From positions 231,042 to 295,041 of the forward strand of contig CANMDE010000004.1 of assembly GCA_947496535.1 (NCBI GenBank): a DNA stretch of 64,000 nt, in the 5' to 3' direction. Origin of the DNA: an uncultured Paracoccaceae bacterium. GTDB taxonomy: Bacteria; Pseudomonadota; Alphaproteobacteria; Rhodobacterales; Rhodobacteraceae. Position 1 is the stretch's first letter. Each line of letters starts with the position of its first letter. Made by a program: the position numbers and the translations under genes. The notes under the pieces were generated by a model, which was not told the DNA's origin, searched no databases, and was given only the letters and a program-made list of their open reading frames with translations. Positions 17,443 through 28,518 of this stretch are shown one piece after another.

Positions 17443-18765
17443 ATGGATTTCAAACGTACCGACTTCCCGGAAAACTTCGTCTTTGGAGCAGCCACCGCAG
17501 CCTACCAGATCGAAGGGCATAGCTTTGGCGGCGCAGGATCAACCCATTGGGATACGTTCGCCGCGACACCAGGCAACGTGGTTCGTACAGAAGATGGTGC
17601 TATCGCATGCGATCATTACCACCGCTACGGCGAAGACCTCGACCTTCTGGTCGATGCGGGCATGGATGCCTACCGGTTCTCCACCTCATGGGCGCGGGTT
17701 ATGCCGGACGGCAAGACAGCCAATCCCGATGGCCTCGATTTCTATGACCGGCTGGTAGATGCGATGCTGGAACGCGGGCTGAAACCATTCCAGACGCTAT
17801 ATCACTGGGAACTGCCCTCTGCCTTGGCCGACATCGGTGGCTGGACCAACCGCGATACCACCAAATATTTCGGCGATTTCACCGACGTCATAACTGACCG
17901 GATCGGCGACCGGGTGCATGCGATTGCCACGATCAACGAACCGTGGTGTGTGGCATACCTCTCCCACTTCCTGGGCCACCACGCCCCCGGCCTGCGCGAC
18001 ATCCGTGCGGCCGCCCGCGCCATGCACCATATCAATCTGGCACATGGCGAGGCGATGACACGCCTGCGCGCCAAAGGACATAAAAACGCGGGCATCGTAC
18101 TGAATTTCGACTATTGCGAACCGGCCGATGACAGCGCGGACGCAAAGGCCGCCAGCGCACGGCAAGATGCGATCTTCAACCGGTGGTTTATCGAAGCGAT
18201 CACCAAAGGAACCTACCCGGCTGAAGCCTTGGAGGGCTTTGCGCCCCACATGCCCACAGGGTGGGAAGATGACATGGCCCAGATCAGCCAACCCATCGAC
18301 TGGCTTGGCGTCAACTACTACACCCGGCATCGCCTGACAGCTGATGCTAACGCAGCCTGGCCCGGCCTCCGCGACATACCCGGCGACCTGCCCGTCACGC
18401 AAATGGATTGGGAGATTTTCCCAAAAGGTCTGCACGCCTTCCTGACGCGCCTCTCAAACGATTATGTCGGCAACATGCCACTTTTCGTCACGGAAAACGG
18501 CATGGCCTGGGCCGACAAAGTGGAAAACGGGGCCGTCCACGACCCCGAACGCACCCAGTTCGTCTCTGACCACATCATGGCCGCCAAACAGGCCATTGCG
18601 GATGGTGCCAACGTGCAAGGATTCTTCTATTGGTCCTTGCTCGACAACTACGAATGGGCATTCGGTTACGAAAAACGGTTTGGCATGGTGCATGTCGATT
18701 TCGATACGCTTGTACGCACACCCAAAGCCTCTTACCACGCGCTCAAAGCCGCGATTGCACGTTAA
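17443..18765 (+). CDS. Beta-glucosidase (glycoside hydrolase family 1)
   Basis: 440-residue GH1 enzyme, no signal peptide, so cytoplasmic cleavage of beta-glucosides. Motifs: FVFGAATAAYQIEG at the N-terminus, TLYHWELPSAL, the acid/base TINEPW (Glu near residue 166), and the nucleophile VTENGMAW (Glu near residue 350), then GFFYWSLLDNYEWAFGYEKR. It is followed after 12 nt by glucokinase, giving a two-gene path from disaccharide to glucose-6-phosphate. No transporter or regulator gene of the usual glucoside cluster is present beside it. Confidence 0.95.
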   Translation: MDFKRTDFPENFVFGAATAAYQIEGHSFGGAGSTHWDTFAATPGNVVRTEDGAIACDHYHRYGEDLDLLVDAGMDAYRFSTSWARVMPDGKTANPDGLDFYDRLVDAMLERGLKPFQTLYHWELPSALADIGGWTNRDTTKYFGDFTDVITDRIGDRVHAIATINEPWCVAYLSHFLGHHAPGLRDIRAAARAMHHINLAHGEAMTRLRAKGHKNAGIVLNFDYCEPADDSADAKAASARQDAIFNRWFIEAITKGTYPAEALEGFAPHMPTGWEDDMAQISQPIDWLGVNYYTRHRLTADANAAWPGLRDIPGDLPVTQMDWEIFPKGLHAFLTRLSNDYVGNMPLFVTENGMAWADKVENGAVHDPERTQFVSDHIMAAKQAIADGANVQGFFYWSLLDNYEWAFGYEKRFGMVHVDFDTLVRTPKASYHALKAAIAR

Positions 18766-18777
18766 GGATCAACCAAC

Positions 18778-19749
18778 ATGGGGCATCCCGCCAACACATA
18801 TGCTTTGGTTGCCGATATCGGCGGAACCAACACCCGCGTCGCCCTCGCGCATGGGCCCAAAATCGTGGATGGAACCATCCGCCGCTATGAAAATGCTGCC
18901 TTTGGCGGGCTCGAAGCCGTATTGCAGCAATTCCTGAAAGACGAAGGCGGCGTTGATACGATGGCGGCCTGTGTTGCCGTTGCAGGTCCGGTCAGCGACG
19001 GCTGTGGCCGACTGACCAATCTGGACTGGACAATCGATGAAAGCACACTGGCGCGGGCAACCAAGGCGGAAACTGTCGCGATCGTGAACGATCTTCAGGC
19101 CCAGGGATATGCGCTCGGTCGGATTGACCCCAAGAATATGCGCAGCATCATCGAAGCACCCGAGCCAGACCCAACAGCCACAAAGCTCGTCATCGGCGTG
19201 GGAACCGGATTTAACGCAGCCGCCGTCTTCGAAACCACCAATGGCCGGATCGTACCGCCATCAGAATGCGGGCATGTCAACCTACCGATCAAAACCGCGG
19301 ACGAGCTGCAACTGTCCGACTACCTAGCACTTAACCACGGCATAGCAGCGGTCGAGGAAGTGTTGTCGGGGCGCGGAGTCCAGCAAACCCACGCCTTTGT
19401 TTTGCAGCAGGCGGGGCTTACTCAAACCAAATCCACCCGCGAAATCATTGCCGATTGCGTGGATGGACAGGATGCTCATGCGCAGGCCACAGGGGTACTT
19501 TTCTCGACACTCTTCGCACGCGTTTGCGGCAATCTGGCACTGACCTACCTGCCCTTTGGCGGCATTTACCTCGTTGGCGGGGTCGCACGGGCCTTTGCGC
19601 CGCTGCTGAACAATTTCGGTTTCACCGAGGAATTCCGCGATAAGGGTCGGTTCTCCGACTTTCTGGGCCAGTTCGGCGTTGATGTGATAGAAGATGACTA
19701 CGCCGCACTCACCGGATCAGCCGCCTACCTGACCAACCTGCAAAACTAA
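18778..19749 (+). CDS. glk: Glucokinase
   Basis: 323 residues of the Glk (ROK-unrelated, proteobacterial) type. ATP-binding LVADIGGTNTRVALA near the start, LTNLDWTIDE, the catalytic-base region IVNDLQAQGYALG with Asp, and the glycine-rich GVGTGFNAAAV plus PSECGHVNLPI. Phosphorylates glucose released by the neighbouring beta-glucosidase, feeding glucose-6-phosphate to the zwf-pgl-pgi enzymes elsewhere in this window. It ends convergently with cckA, the two stops overlapping. Confidence 0.94.
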   Translation: MGHPANTYALVADIGGTNTRVALAHGPKIVDGTIRRYENAAFGGLEAVLQQFLKDEGGVDTMAACVAVAGPVSDGCGRLTNLDWTIDESTLARATKAETVAIVNDLQAQGYALGRIDPKNMRSIIEAPEPDPTATKLVIGVGTGFNAAAVFETTNGRIVPPSECGHVNLPIKTADELQLSDYLALNHGIAAVEEVLSGRGVQQTHAFVLQQAGLTQTKSTREIIADCVDGQDAHAQATGVLFSTLFARVCGNLALTYLPFGGIYLVGGVARAFAPLLNNFGFTEEFRDKGRFSDFLGQFGVDVIEDDYAALTGSAAYLTNLQN

Positions 19750-22091
19750 GCCGAGGCACGGACTTCCTGCATCTGCGCCTGCACAGTTAGCGTCAGATCG
19801 TTCAGCGAAAATGGTTTTGGCAAAAAGACCGAGTTGGGAATGCGGGACTGATCATCGCCGAACGCGTCCTCAGCATAACCAGAGACAAAGACAACTTTCG
19901 TGTCCGGCCTATTCTGCAAAGCCTCGCGCACCCATGTCGGGCCGTCTTTGCCGGGCATGATCACATCCGTCACGAAAAGATCAACGTAAAGGTCATCGTT
20001 TTCCAGCATCTCCAGCGCGGCCTCGGCACAATCGGCCTCCAGCACCGTGTAGCCGCGCAAACGCAACGCACGCGAGGCGAATGCACGCACGGGGGCCTCG
20101 TCTTCGACCAACAGCACAACACCATCAGCCGCATTTGCCATCATCTGCGGGGCTTTGGGTGGCACGGCAACAGGTTCAGCCACCGGCAAATCATAGCTGG
20201 GGAACAGAAGGGAAAACTGCGTCCCGCGATCAACTTCGCTTTCCGCAAAGATGTAACCGCCGGTCTGCTTCACAATCCCATAAGCTGTCGAAAGGCCAAG
20301 CCCCGTCCCCTCGCCCGTGCGTTTGGTGGTGTAGAACGGCTCGAAAATCTTGGGCAGCTTTTCCGGTGGAATACCGTGACCCTCATCAATCACCTTGACA
20401 AGAACATATTCGCCCGGCGGCACGACGGCACGGTCACGCGCCATCGGCTCCTTAAGGACAAGGTTTTCCGTAACAACCTTGATCTCGCCGCCTGCAGGCA
20501 TCGCGTCCCGCGCGTTCACTACAAGGTTCATCAGGACTTGCTCCAACTGACGCTTATCCGCCTTGATCTGCGACAAGGCAGGGTCATGGTTCAACGTCAG
20601 AACAACCTTTTCACCCACCAGACGGTTCAGCAGATGGGTCAGATCCGAAAGCGTATCACGCAGATCAAGGATCTCTGGCTGCAGGTTCTGCTTACGCGAA
20701 TATGCCAGCAACTGCCCGACAAGGCTGGCGGCACGGTTGGCATTCTGATGGATCTGGATCAGATCCGCATAGTTTTGATCGCCCTCATCATGGCGTAGCA
20801 ACAGCAAATCACAGTGCCCAGAAATCGCCGTCAGCAGGTTGTTGAAATCATGCGCCACACCCCCGGCCAACTGCCCAATCGCCTGCATCTTCTGGCTTTG
20901 AACAAATTGCGCCTCCAGCGTCTTGAGCTCGGTGACATCGTTCAAAACAGCGATCAGATGCCGGTCAGCACCATGACCGGCAATGTTCAACGTCACCTGA
21001 ACAAAAGTGTCCTGATTTTCTCCGCGCCCGCGCAAAAACTGTGATGCATGGCCACCGCGGCCCTCGCTCGCCTCGCGCAGCCAATCATTGATCGGGCCGC
21101 CCAGTCCATCAAGAATATCAGCAACGCGCTGACCTTCGGTACTTTGCTGGTTCAGCAGAAGACGGGCCTCTTTGTTGGAAGCCAGCAATCGCCCGTCAGC
21201 CGCGATTTTCAACAGTGGAACCGGCAAATCCTCTATCGCGTCCCAACCTGCCCCCAAGGCGCGCGGGCCTTGCAACTGGTTTAGTCCAACGGCTTCGGTC
21301 AAAAGGAAGATATCTTGACGGTCAGCATCTCCACGAAGCTCGGCAACCATCGCCGGAACGGGACCATCCACGCCCTTGATCCGATGCACATCGCCAGAGC
21401 ATATTGGCAAATCTTCGATCACGTCCAGCAGATTTTCGGGGCGACATCCGATCATGGTACGCAGCGCATCATTGGCATACAGAACCACGCCTGTCGCGCC
21501 AACGGTCAGCGCAGGCAAGCGCGACCAGTCCGTCGCACGTGTCCCCGGTACGGACCGATCATCCAATTCATCAAAACGCCAAAGGAAGCGGTTGTCAGTC
21601 AGGCAGGACACCGACAAACGAAAATGCCCCGCCCTTGTCATGATGTCCTCTTTGCCAGAGCCCACAGTCGCAGCACGCATATGCAGCCGCTGCAAAACAG
21701 GGGCAGGATGGGCCCAAATGTCGGCAAAGACATCTTCCAGCTTTCGCCCAACGCAAGCCCCAAACCGACGCTCCACCGCCTTGTTGGCAAAATGAATCTG
21801 CCCGGTTGCGTCGGTCAAAAATGCCTGCTCGGGATCTTGGACAACCAATTTTGTGGCTACGACATCAAAGCGGCGACCGCGCCGCGCAATCAGCCCACGC
21901 TGCACCAAAAGCACAAGACCCGTCAGCGCCAAAATTCCGGCGCCCATGACCAGACCCAGACTGACAGTCGTGTGCGGGATAAAGAATGCCCCGGTGAAAC
22001 AGGCTATTGCGATATAAAATACCGGCGCGATGCGCAAAGCGCGACTTTCTGGCAAATCGTTACAGGCCTCAAACGACCGGGGTTGATACAC
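19746..22091 (-). CDS. cckA: Hybrid sensor histidine kinase CckA
   Basis: Cell-cycle kinase feeding phosphate through ChpT to CtrA. Two N-terminal membrane helices (about residues 20-60), PAS-like regions, then the kinase core: H-box GGVAHDFNNLLTAISGHCDL, N-box LVVNARDAMPAGG, IDEGHGIPPEKL and GEGTGLGLSTAYGIVKQTGG. A C-terminal receiver domain has VLLVEDEAPV, phospho-acceptor FVTDVIMPGKDG and LPKPFS. The H-box wording is characteristic of CckA. The frame extends to a TTG at 22145; a GTG at 22091 with AAAAGG nine bases upstream is preferred (781 residues). Confidence 0.9.
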   Translation of the reverse strand: MYQPRSFEACNDLPESRALRIAPVFYIAIACFTGAFFIPHTTVSLGLVMGAGILALTGLVLLVQRGLIARRGRRFDVVATKLVVQDPEQAFLTDATGQIHFANKAVERRFGACVGRKLEDVFADIWAHPAPVLQRLHMRAATVGSGKEDIMTRAGHFRLSVSCLTDNRFLWRFDELDDRSVPGTRATDWSRLPALTVGATGVVLYANDALRTMIGCRPENLLDVIEDLPICSGDVHRIKGVDGPVPAMVAELRGDADRQDIFLLTEAVGLNQLQGPRALGAGWDAIEDLPVPLLKIAADGRLLASNKEARLLLNQQSTEGQRVADILDGLGGPINDWLREASEGRGGHASQFLRGRGENQDTFVQVTLNIAGHGADRHLIAVLNDVTELKTLEAQFVQSQKMQAIGQLAGGVAHDFNNLLTAISGHCDLLLLRHDEGDQNYADLIQIHQNANRAASLVGQLLAYSRKQNLQPEILDLRDTLSDLTHLLNRLVGEKVVLTLNHDPALSQIKADKRQLEQVLMNLVVNARDAMPAGGEIKVVTENLVLKEPMARDRAVVPPGEYVLVKVIDEGHGIPPEKLPKIFEPFYTTKRTGEGTGLGLSTAYGIVKQTGGYIFAESEVDRGTQFSLLFPSYDLPVAEPVAVPPKAPQMMANAADGVVLLVEDEAPVRAFASRALRLRGYTVLEADCAEAALEMLENDDLYVDLFVTDVIMPGKDGPTWVREALQNRPDTKVVFVSGYAEDAFGDDQSRIPNSVFLPKPFSLNDLTLTVQAQMQEVRASA

Positions 22092-22194
22092 AGCGAAACC
22101 TTTTCTTTGGGCCGGAGACTGCTTAGCGCAATAAAGATTAATCAAAGATTAACCCCCAAAGCACAGCCTGCGAAGCAACTATAAGTTGTCTCGC

Positions 22195-23358
22195 TTAGGT
22201 CACCAAACGGCAAAGATAAAAACCGTCCCACTCTGCGCCCGGAATCCACTGATTGGTTCCAGACACACGCCATTCCGGTCGCATATCGCAAAACTGTTTC
22301 ACAATGCTTTCATTCTCTGCCGCCAGAACAGAGCAGGTCGCATAAACCAATTGCCCACCCGGACGAACCAGGGCAGCGGCCTGACAAAGAACATCAACCT
22401 GTATCTGATGCAGCTCGGCCAGCCGCTCGACCGTCAACCGCCATTTCGCATCGGGCGCGCGCCGCCAGGTGCCGCTACCGCTACACGGCGCATCGCAAAA
22501 GACAACATCAAAGGACGCAGGCGACAAGTCATCGGTCGCGCGCTGGTCGATAACAACCTGCGCACGCGCAGCCCGCCCCGGCAAATCCTTCATTCGAGTA
22601 GGATCAATATCATGGGCTACAACGTCGCAGTCATAACGATCCGCAAAGGCCAAAGCCTTCCCGCCGCCGCCGGCACAATAATCCAGAACACGCCCGCCGT
22701 TCGGTACCGGCACTTGCAAAACGGCGGATTGTGATGCGGCATCCTGCAACTCGACCAAACCGTCCAGATAAGCACGGGATAACTTGAGCTTGCGTTCATT
22801 TCCCGTAATCCGCAGACAATCGGGAACCGATGGGTGGGCTTCGGCAACAACCTCATCCTCAGCCAACGCGGCAATCGCGCCAGCCGTATCAACGCGCCGA
22901 CGATTTACGCGCAAATACACCGGTGCCCGCGATTGCAAGGTTTCAGCAGCCGTCACGGCATCCGCTCCCAGGCTCTCTACCCATGCATGCCAAAGCCAAT
23001 CGGGAATATCGCAGGCTTCAGCCTCTGACATCTCCGCCTGCCCCAACCGCATGCGTTCTTCGTCTGTGACCGGTGCAGGCGAATGCCCTTGACCGTCAAA
23101 CAACGCATCAAGCTCAAACCCACCGCGATCCAAAAGGGCCATCATCAGCCCACGACCGGTCATAACCCCGGCCCGGGCCGCCAAACTACGTTTGGACCGC
23201 AGCACATCAAAGACATGATCACGCACTGCGGCCCGATCTTTGGATCCGGCAAACCGGCTGCGACGCGCCCAAGCGGTCAAGGCCCGCTCAGCCGAACTGT
23301 CCGCCAAAATCTCACCCAGAATTTCGATAGCCGCGGCAACGCGGGCGCCGGGGGTCAT
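22195..23358 (-). CDS. rsmB: rRNA cytosine-C5 methyltransferase (RsmB-like, NOL1/NOP2/Sun)
   Basis: 387 residues. N-terminal helical RNA-binding part, then a SAM methyltransferase core: VLDYCAGGGGKALAFADRYD (motif I), FCDAPCSGSGTWRRAPDAKW (motif IV with the PC cysteine), and VYATCSVLAAENE (motif VI with the catalytic TC cysteine). Methylates cytosines in rRNA, most likely 16S C967 by analogy with RsmB, but the N-terminal NusB-like domain is only weakly visible, so the exact target is uncertain. It follows guaB after 6 nt on the same strand. Confidence 0.88.
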   Translation of the reverse strand: MTPGARVAAAIEILGEILADSSAERALTAWARRSRFAGSKDRAAVRDHVFDVLRSKRSLAARAGVMTGRGLMMALLDRGGFELDALFDGQGHSPAPVTDEERMRLGQAEMSEAEACDIPDWLWHAWVESLGADAVTAAETLQSRAPVYLRVNRRRVDTAGAIAALAEDEVVAEAHPSVPDCLRITGNERKLKLSRAYLDGLVELQDAASQSAVLQVPVPNGGRVLDYCAGGGGKALAFADRYDCDVVAHDIDPTRMKDLPGRAARAQVVIDQRATDDLSPASFDVVFCDAPCSGSGTWRRAPDAKWRLTVERLAELHQIQVDVLCQAAALVRPGGQLVYATCSVLAAENESIVKQFCDMRPEWRVSGTNQWIPGAEWDGFYLCRLVT

Positions 23359-23364
23359 GCGGCT

Positions 23365-24849
<1,485 letters not shown>

Positions 24850-24934
24850 CTATTGCACGGATCACGAGGGCAAGAAAGTCCAAAGTGAGTGAAACGTGAC
24901 TTGTGGTCGGGCAACCTGCGGCTCAAGATGGGAT

Positions 24935-25621
24935 ATGCGTCTGCAATCACCATCCCAAATGACCCGAAAAAGACCCGGCTTGACCCGCATGCTGTTGCGC
25001 GTTGGAACGGTCATCGCCATCGCGGTCATTGTAAAGCTCGGCTACGACTGGTTAACGGCGCGCATCGCGCTGCTAGAGGCCAGCGCGGCAGCCAGAGCCA
25101 TGAGCGGGCTGATCGTGACAGCGCTGATCGCCTATGCAGTCCTGATCGCCATCCCCTTTGTGCCAGGGGTCGAGGTCGGCTTGGCGCTCTTGATGCTCAT
25201 GGGGGCGAAAATTGCGCCTTTCGTCTATCTGGCGACTGTTACGGGCATGTCATTGGCGTTTCTGACAGGGCAATATGCATCCCTGCAATGGTTGCGTCGT
25301 TTCTGCGCGGACATGCGGCAGCGCCGGCTTTGCGCGCTTTTGACCCAAATCGAAGAGACAGATCAAACCGACCGCCTGACATCACTATCAAAGCGACTCC
25401 CCAACTGGCTGGCCCCCATTCTTGTGGATTACCGCTATGTGACAGTGGCGATCCTGTTCAACCTGCCAGGTAACATCGCAATCGGCGGCGGCGGCGGGAT
25501 CATGATGGCCGCAGGGCTGAGCCGCTTGTTCCGCACCCGCTGGATGCTGCTGACCATCGCACTGGCCACCCTGCCCTTGCCATTACTGGTCTGGCTGAGT
25601 GGGGGCAGCATCCTGCATTAA
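24935..25621 (+). CDS. Integral membrane protein, TVP38/VTT-like
   Basis: 228 residues with a basic N-terminus and about 5 hydrophobic stretches. The region VLIAIPFVPGVEVGLALLML and later LFNLPGNIAIGGGGGIMMAA resembles the VTT (SNARE-associated/TVP38) domain pattern of Pro/Gly re-entrant loops. That family is linked to lipid scrambling or membrane maintenance, but the match is by eye. Start choice is uncertain: GTG 24896, ATG 24935 and ATG 24959 are all in frame; 24935 is preceded by ATGGGAT. Divergent from guaB. Confidence 0.65.
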   Translation: MRLQSPSQMTRKRPGLTRMLLRVGTVIAIAVIVKLGYDWLTARIALLEASAAARAMSGLIVTALIAYAVLIAIPFVPGVEVGLALLMLMGAKIAPFVYLATVTGMSLAFLTGQYASLQWLRRFCADMRQRRLCALLTQIEETDQTDRLTSLSKRLPNWLAPILVDYRYVTVAILFNLPGNIAIGGGGGIMMAAGLSRLFRTRWMLLTIALATLPLPLLVWLSGGSILH

Positions 25622-25808
25622 TTGGTTGACGCCAGCCCAAAAACTGCCACGCGCTTTTACGGACCACCAAGGCAAGTCAGGCAAGGTCTGCCGAGTGGAA
25701 CGAAGTTGCCATTCGCTCCAAACACCGCTAGCTTCAGTCCCTGCGCTCAAAGACGCCGGGGCATGCACCACTAAAGTCCGTGCCAATCTCATGAAATTGG
25801 AGGGCCAA

Positions 25809-26246
25809 ATGGCGCGGCGAAAAGAGATGCAAGGTATATGCAACGATCTACTTGAAAGCTTTGTAAGCCGGTACAACGATCTCGACGGTTATTGGGCTAT
25901 GGGGAAGTTTCAGACCTTCCTTCAGGCGGAAACCGAAGAACAATTGTGTTTTCGTTTGGTCGGAGGGGAGAACGAAAAGAACTCTTTCTCTCAAACACTT
26001 GGACACTATCGTTCCGCTCTGGGGCGACACCTAAAAACTAGAAACATGCCTATCAGTTGGGTCGAGCAAGCAAGTATCGAGGTCCAAGCGCTTTCCGCCA
26101 ACCAATTGATATGCCGCTTCATATTAACTACGGACCACGGGAAAGACTTTAGTTGTCAAAAGACCGTTAGTGTTCGGCCACATGATCCAGAGTCGGAACA
26201 ACGCTCGGGTGGGAAGCATGGCCCCAAAAACCAAAAGGGGCAGTGA
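25809..26246 (+). CDS. Hypothetical protein, 145 residues
   Basis: A soluble protein starting MARRKEMQGICNDLLESFVS, chosen because GGAGG sits 7 bases before this ATG although the frame is open from 25599. It has four internal cysteines and a hydrophilic Gly/Lys/Gln-rich tail (RSGGKHGPKNQKGQ). The region has visibly lower G+C than its neighbours, which may signal transfer. No domain is recognised. A poorly characterised conserved roseobacter protein is possible but not provable here. Confidence 0.6.
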   Translation: MARRKEMQGICNDLLESFVSRYNDLDGYWAMGKFQTFLQAETEEQLCFRLVGGENEKNSFSQTLGHYRSALGRHLKTRNMPISWVEQASIEVQALSANQLICRFILTTDHGKDFSCQKTVSVRPHDPESEQRSGGKHGPKNQKGQ

Positions 26247-26431
26247 CAAAGTGTTTTCTTGTGGACAGTCCTACTGCGAAGTCTAGACCTCCCACCAGCC
26301 CCTCGTAGAACATGACATGACGTCCCCCCCTCACGTCTCATATGACGCTCTGCATATTCATTATGACGGGTTCGGACCTTCCCTCTGGCCCGCGCCGCGA
26401 TATGCTGAAACAAACCAAACAGGCACGTCGT

Positions 26432-28468
26432 ATGAGCACCGATCCTCTCGTCATCTTCACCCCCTCTGGCAAACGCGGGCATTTTCCGGTGGGCACCCCC
26501 GTCCTGACGGCAGCCAGACAGCTTGGGGTGGACCTCGACAGCGTTTGCGGCGGCAGGGGCATTTGTTCGAAATGTCAGGTGACACCCTCTTATGGGGAGT
26601 TTTCCAAACACGGTGTCACGGTTGCCGCAGACGCATTGTCGGAATGGAACAGCGTCGAAGCCCGCTACGACGAAAAACGCGGGCTGAAAAAGGGGCGGCG
26701 ACTGGGCTGTCAGGCCACCATCCAGAAAGATATCGTCATCGACGTCCCCGCCGAAAGTCAGGTGCATAAACAGGTGGTGCGCAAACGGGCCGAGGCGCGG
26801 GATATCGTGATGAACCCGTCCACCCGGCTCTACTATGTTGAGGTAGCGGAACCGGACATGCACGACCCCTCAGGCGATCTGGAACGGCTGGAGGCGGCGT
26901 TGCGTCGCGACTGGGACTTACCCCAACTGGAGGCCGACCTTGGCGTGCTGAAGTCCCTCCAGCCCGCTCTGCGCAAAGGCGACTGGAAAGTGACCGTCGC
27001 CGTCCATCTGGGCGATGCAGTCTTCAGCCCGCGCATTATCGAAGTCTGGCCCGGCTTTTACGACGGCACAATCTACGGCCTCGCCGTTGATCTCGGCTCC
27101 ACGACCATTGCTGCCCATCTGTGCGATCTCCGCTCGGGTGAGGTCGTGGCATCTTCCGGCATCATGAACCCGCAAATCCGTTTTGGCGAAGACCTGATGA
27201 GCAGGGTCAGCTACGGCATGATGAACCCGACCGGTGCGGATGAAATGACAACGGCGGTACGCGAAGGCATGAACGCCCTCTTCGTGCAAATCGCAGCGGA
27301 GGCCGAAATCGACCGCAGCCTCATCGTTGACGCGGTGTTTGTATGCAACCCGGTTATGCACCACCTTTTTCTTGGCATAGACCCTTACGAATTGGGCCAG
27401 GCCCCCTTCGCGCTCGCGACGTCCGAGGCGATCTCACTGCGGGCACTGGAACTCGACCTCAACCTTCACCCGGCAGCGCGGCTCTATTTGCTACCGTGCA
27501 TCGCCGGGCATGTCGGGGCTGACGCCGCCGCCGTCGCCCTATCCGAAGCCCCGGACAAATCCGAAGACCTCGTCCTCGTGGTGGATGTCGGCACCAACGC
27601 CGAGATTATCCTTGGCAACAAGGAAAAGGTTCTCGCCTGCTCCTCCCCCACCGGCCCGGCATTTGAGGGCGCACAAATCACCAGCGGCCAGCGGGCCGCA
27701 CCCGGCGCGATCGAGCATGTAGAAATCGACCCGGAAACCAAACTCCCCCGCTTTCAGGTTATCGGCTGCGAGCTGTGGTCGGACGAGGACGGCTTCAAAG
27801 AGGCCATCGCATCCACTGGCATCACCGGCATCTGTGGCTCCGGCATTATCGAGGTGATCGCCGAAATGCGCATCTGCGGGATCGTCGACGGCCCCGGCCT
27901 GATCGGCTCGGCGGAACAGACCGGCTCACCCAACTGCTTTCTCGACGGACGGACAAATTCCTATCTGCTCTACGACGGAACCGACGAAGGCGGCCCAAAA
28001 ATCACCGTGACCAACACCGACATCCGACAAATCCAGATGGCCAAGGCGGCGCTATATTCCGGCGCACGGCTCCTGATGGATAAATTCGGCGTGGATAAAG
28101 TGGACCGTGTCGTGCTCGCTGGGGCCTTCGGGGCGCATATCAGCTCCAAACACGCCATGGTGCTCGGCATGATCCCCGACGCACCGCTCGACAAGGTGAC
28201 CAGTGCGGGCAATGCAGCGGGAACCGGGGCACGGATCGCGCTTTTGAACACCGATGCACGTCGCGAAATCGAGGAAGTGGTTCACAAAATCCACAAAATC
28301 GAAACCGCGATCGAACCCCGTTTTCAGGAGCATTTCGTCAATGCATCCGCCATCCCCAACGCGGTCGAACCCTTCCCGATCCTGAACAGCATCGTTGATA
28401 TCCCGCAGGTGAACCATAACACCGGTGGCTCAGGCGAAGGCGGCAGAAGACGGCGACGCAAATCGTAG
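26432..28468 (+). CDS. RACo-like ASKHA-domain 2Fe-2S protein (DUF4445 type)
   Basis: 678 residues. The N-terminal ferredoxin-like domain has cysteines 39, 45, 48 and 93 (CGGRGICSKC, then RLGC), the 2Fe-2S pattern. A linker leads to an ASKHA ATPase domain: GLAVDLGSTTIAAHLCDL, VLVVDVGTNAEIIL, ITGICGSGIIEVIAEM and VVLAGAFGAHISSKHAM. RACo/RamA-type proteins use ATP to reduce inactive Co(II) corrinoid proteins of methyl-transfer systems. No methyltransferase or corrinoid-protein gene lies beside it here. The ATG at 26432 matches the usual N-terminus; the frame extends upstream to 26342. The tail is Gly/Arg-rich. Confidence 0.88.
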   Translation: MSTDPLVIFTPSGKRGHFPVGTPVLTAARQLGVDLDSVCGGRGICSKCQVTPSYGEFSKHGVTVAADALSEWNSVEARYDEKRGLKKGRRLGCQATIQKDIVIDVPAESQVHKQVVRKRAEARDIVMNPSTRLYYVEVAEPDMHDPSGDLERLEAALRRDWDLPQLEADLGVLKSLQPALRKGDWKVTVAVHLGDAVFSPRIIEVWPGFYDGTIYGLAVDLGSTTIAAHLCDLRSGEVVASSGIMNPQIRFGEDLMSRVSYGMMNPTGADEMTTAVREGMNALFVQIAAEAEIDRSLIVDAVFVCNPVMHHLFLGIDPYELGQAPFALATSEAISLRALELDLNLHPAARLYLLPCIAGHVGADAAAVALSEAPDKSEDLVLVVDVGTNAEIILGNKEKVLACSSPTGPAFEGAQITSGQRAAPGAIEHVEIDPETKLPRFQVIGCELWSDEDGFKEAIASTGITGICGSGIIEVIAEMRICGIVDGPGLIGSAEQTGSPNCFLDGRTNSYLLYDGTDEGGPKITVTNTDIRQIQMAKAALYSGARLLMDKFGVDKVDRVVLAGAFGAHISSKHAMVLGMIPDAPLDKVTSAGNAAGTGARIALLNTDARREIEEVVHKIHKIETAIEPRFQEHFVNASAIPNAVEPFPILNSIVDIPQVNHNTGGSGEGGRRRRRKS

Positions 28469-28469
28469 G

Positions 28470-28484
28470 GTGGGTGAAACCCAC
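28470..28484. repeat. Short perfect hairpin after the RACo-like gene
   Basis: GTGGGT-GAA-ACCCAC, a 6-bp stem with a 3-nt loop, lies two bases past the stop codon. Sequences of this form (GGGTGGGTGAAACCCAC) recur in many bacterial genomes as a short dispersed palindrome. No U-tract follows, so a rho-independent terminator is doubtful. Confidence 0.4.
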
Positions 28485-28518
28485 GCGTTAACAAATAGCG
28501 CGGGCCAGACTGCTCTGA

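Noticed and set aside
21315..22184. 289-codon plus-strand frame opposite cckA
   Set aside because: Antisense to recognised kinase sequence; no coherent protein features.
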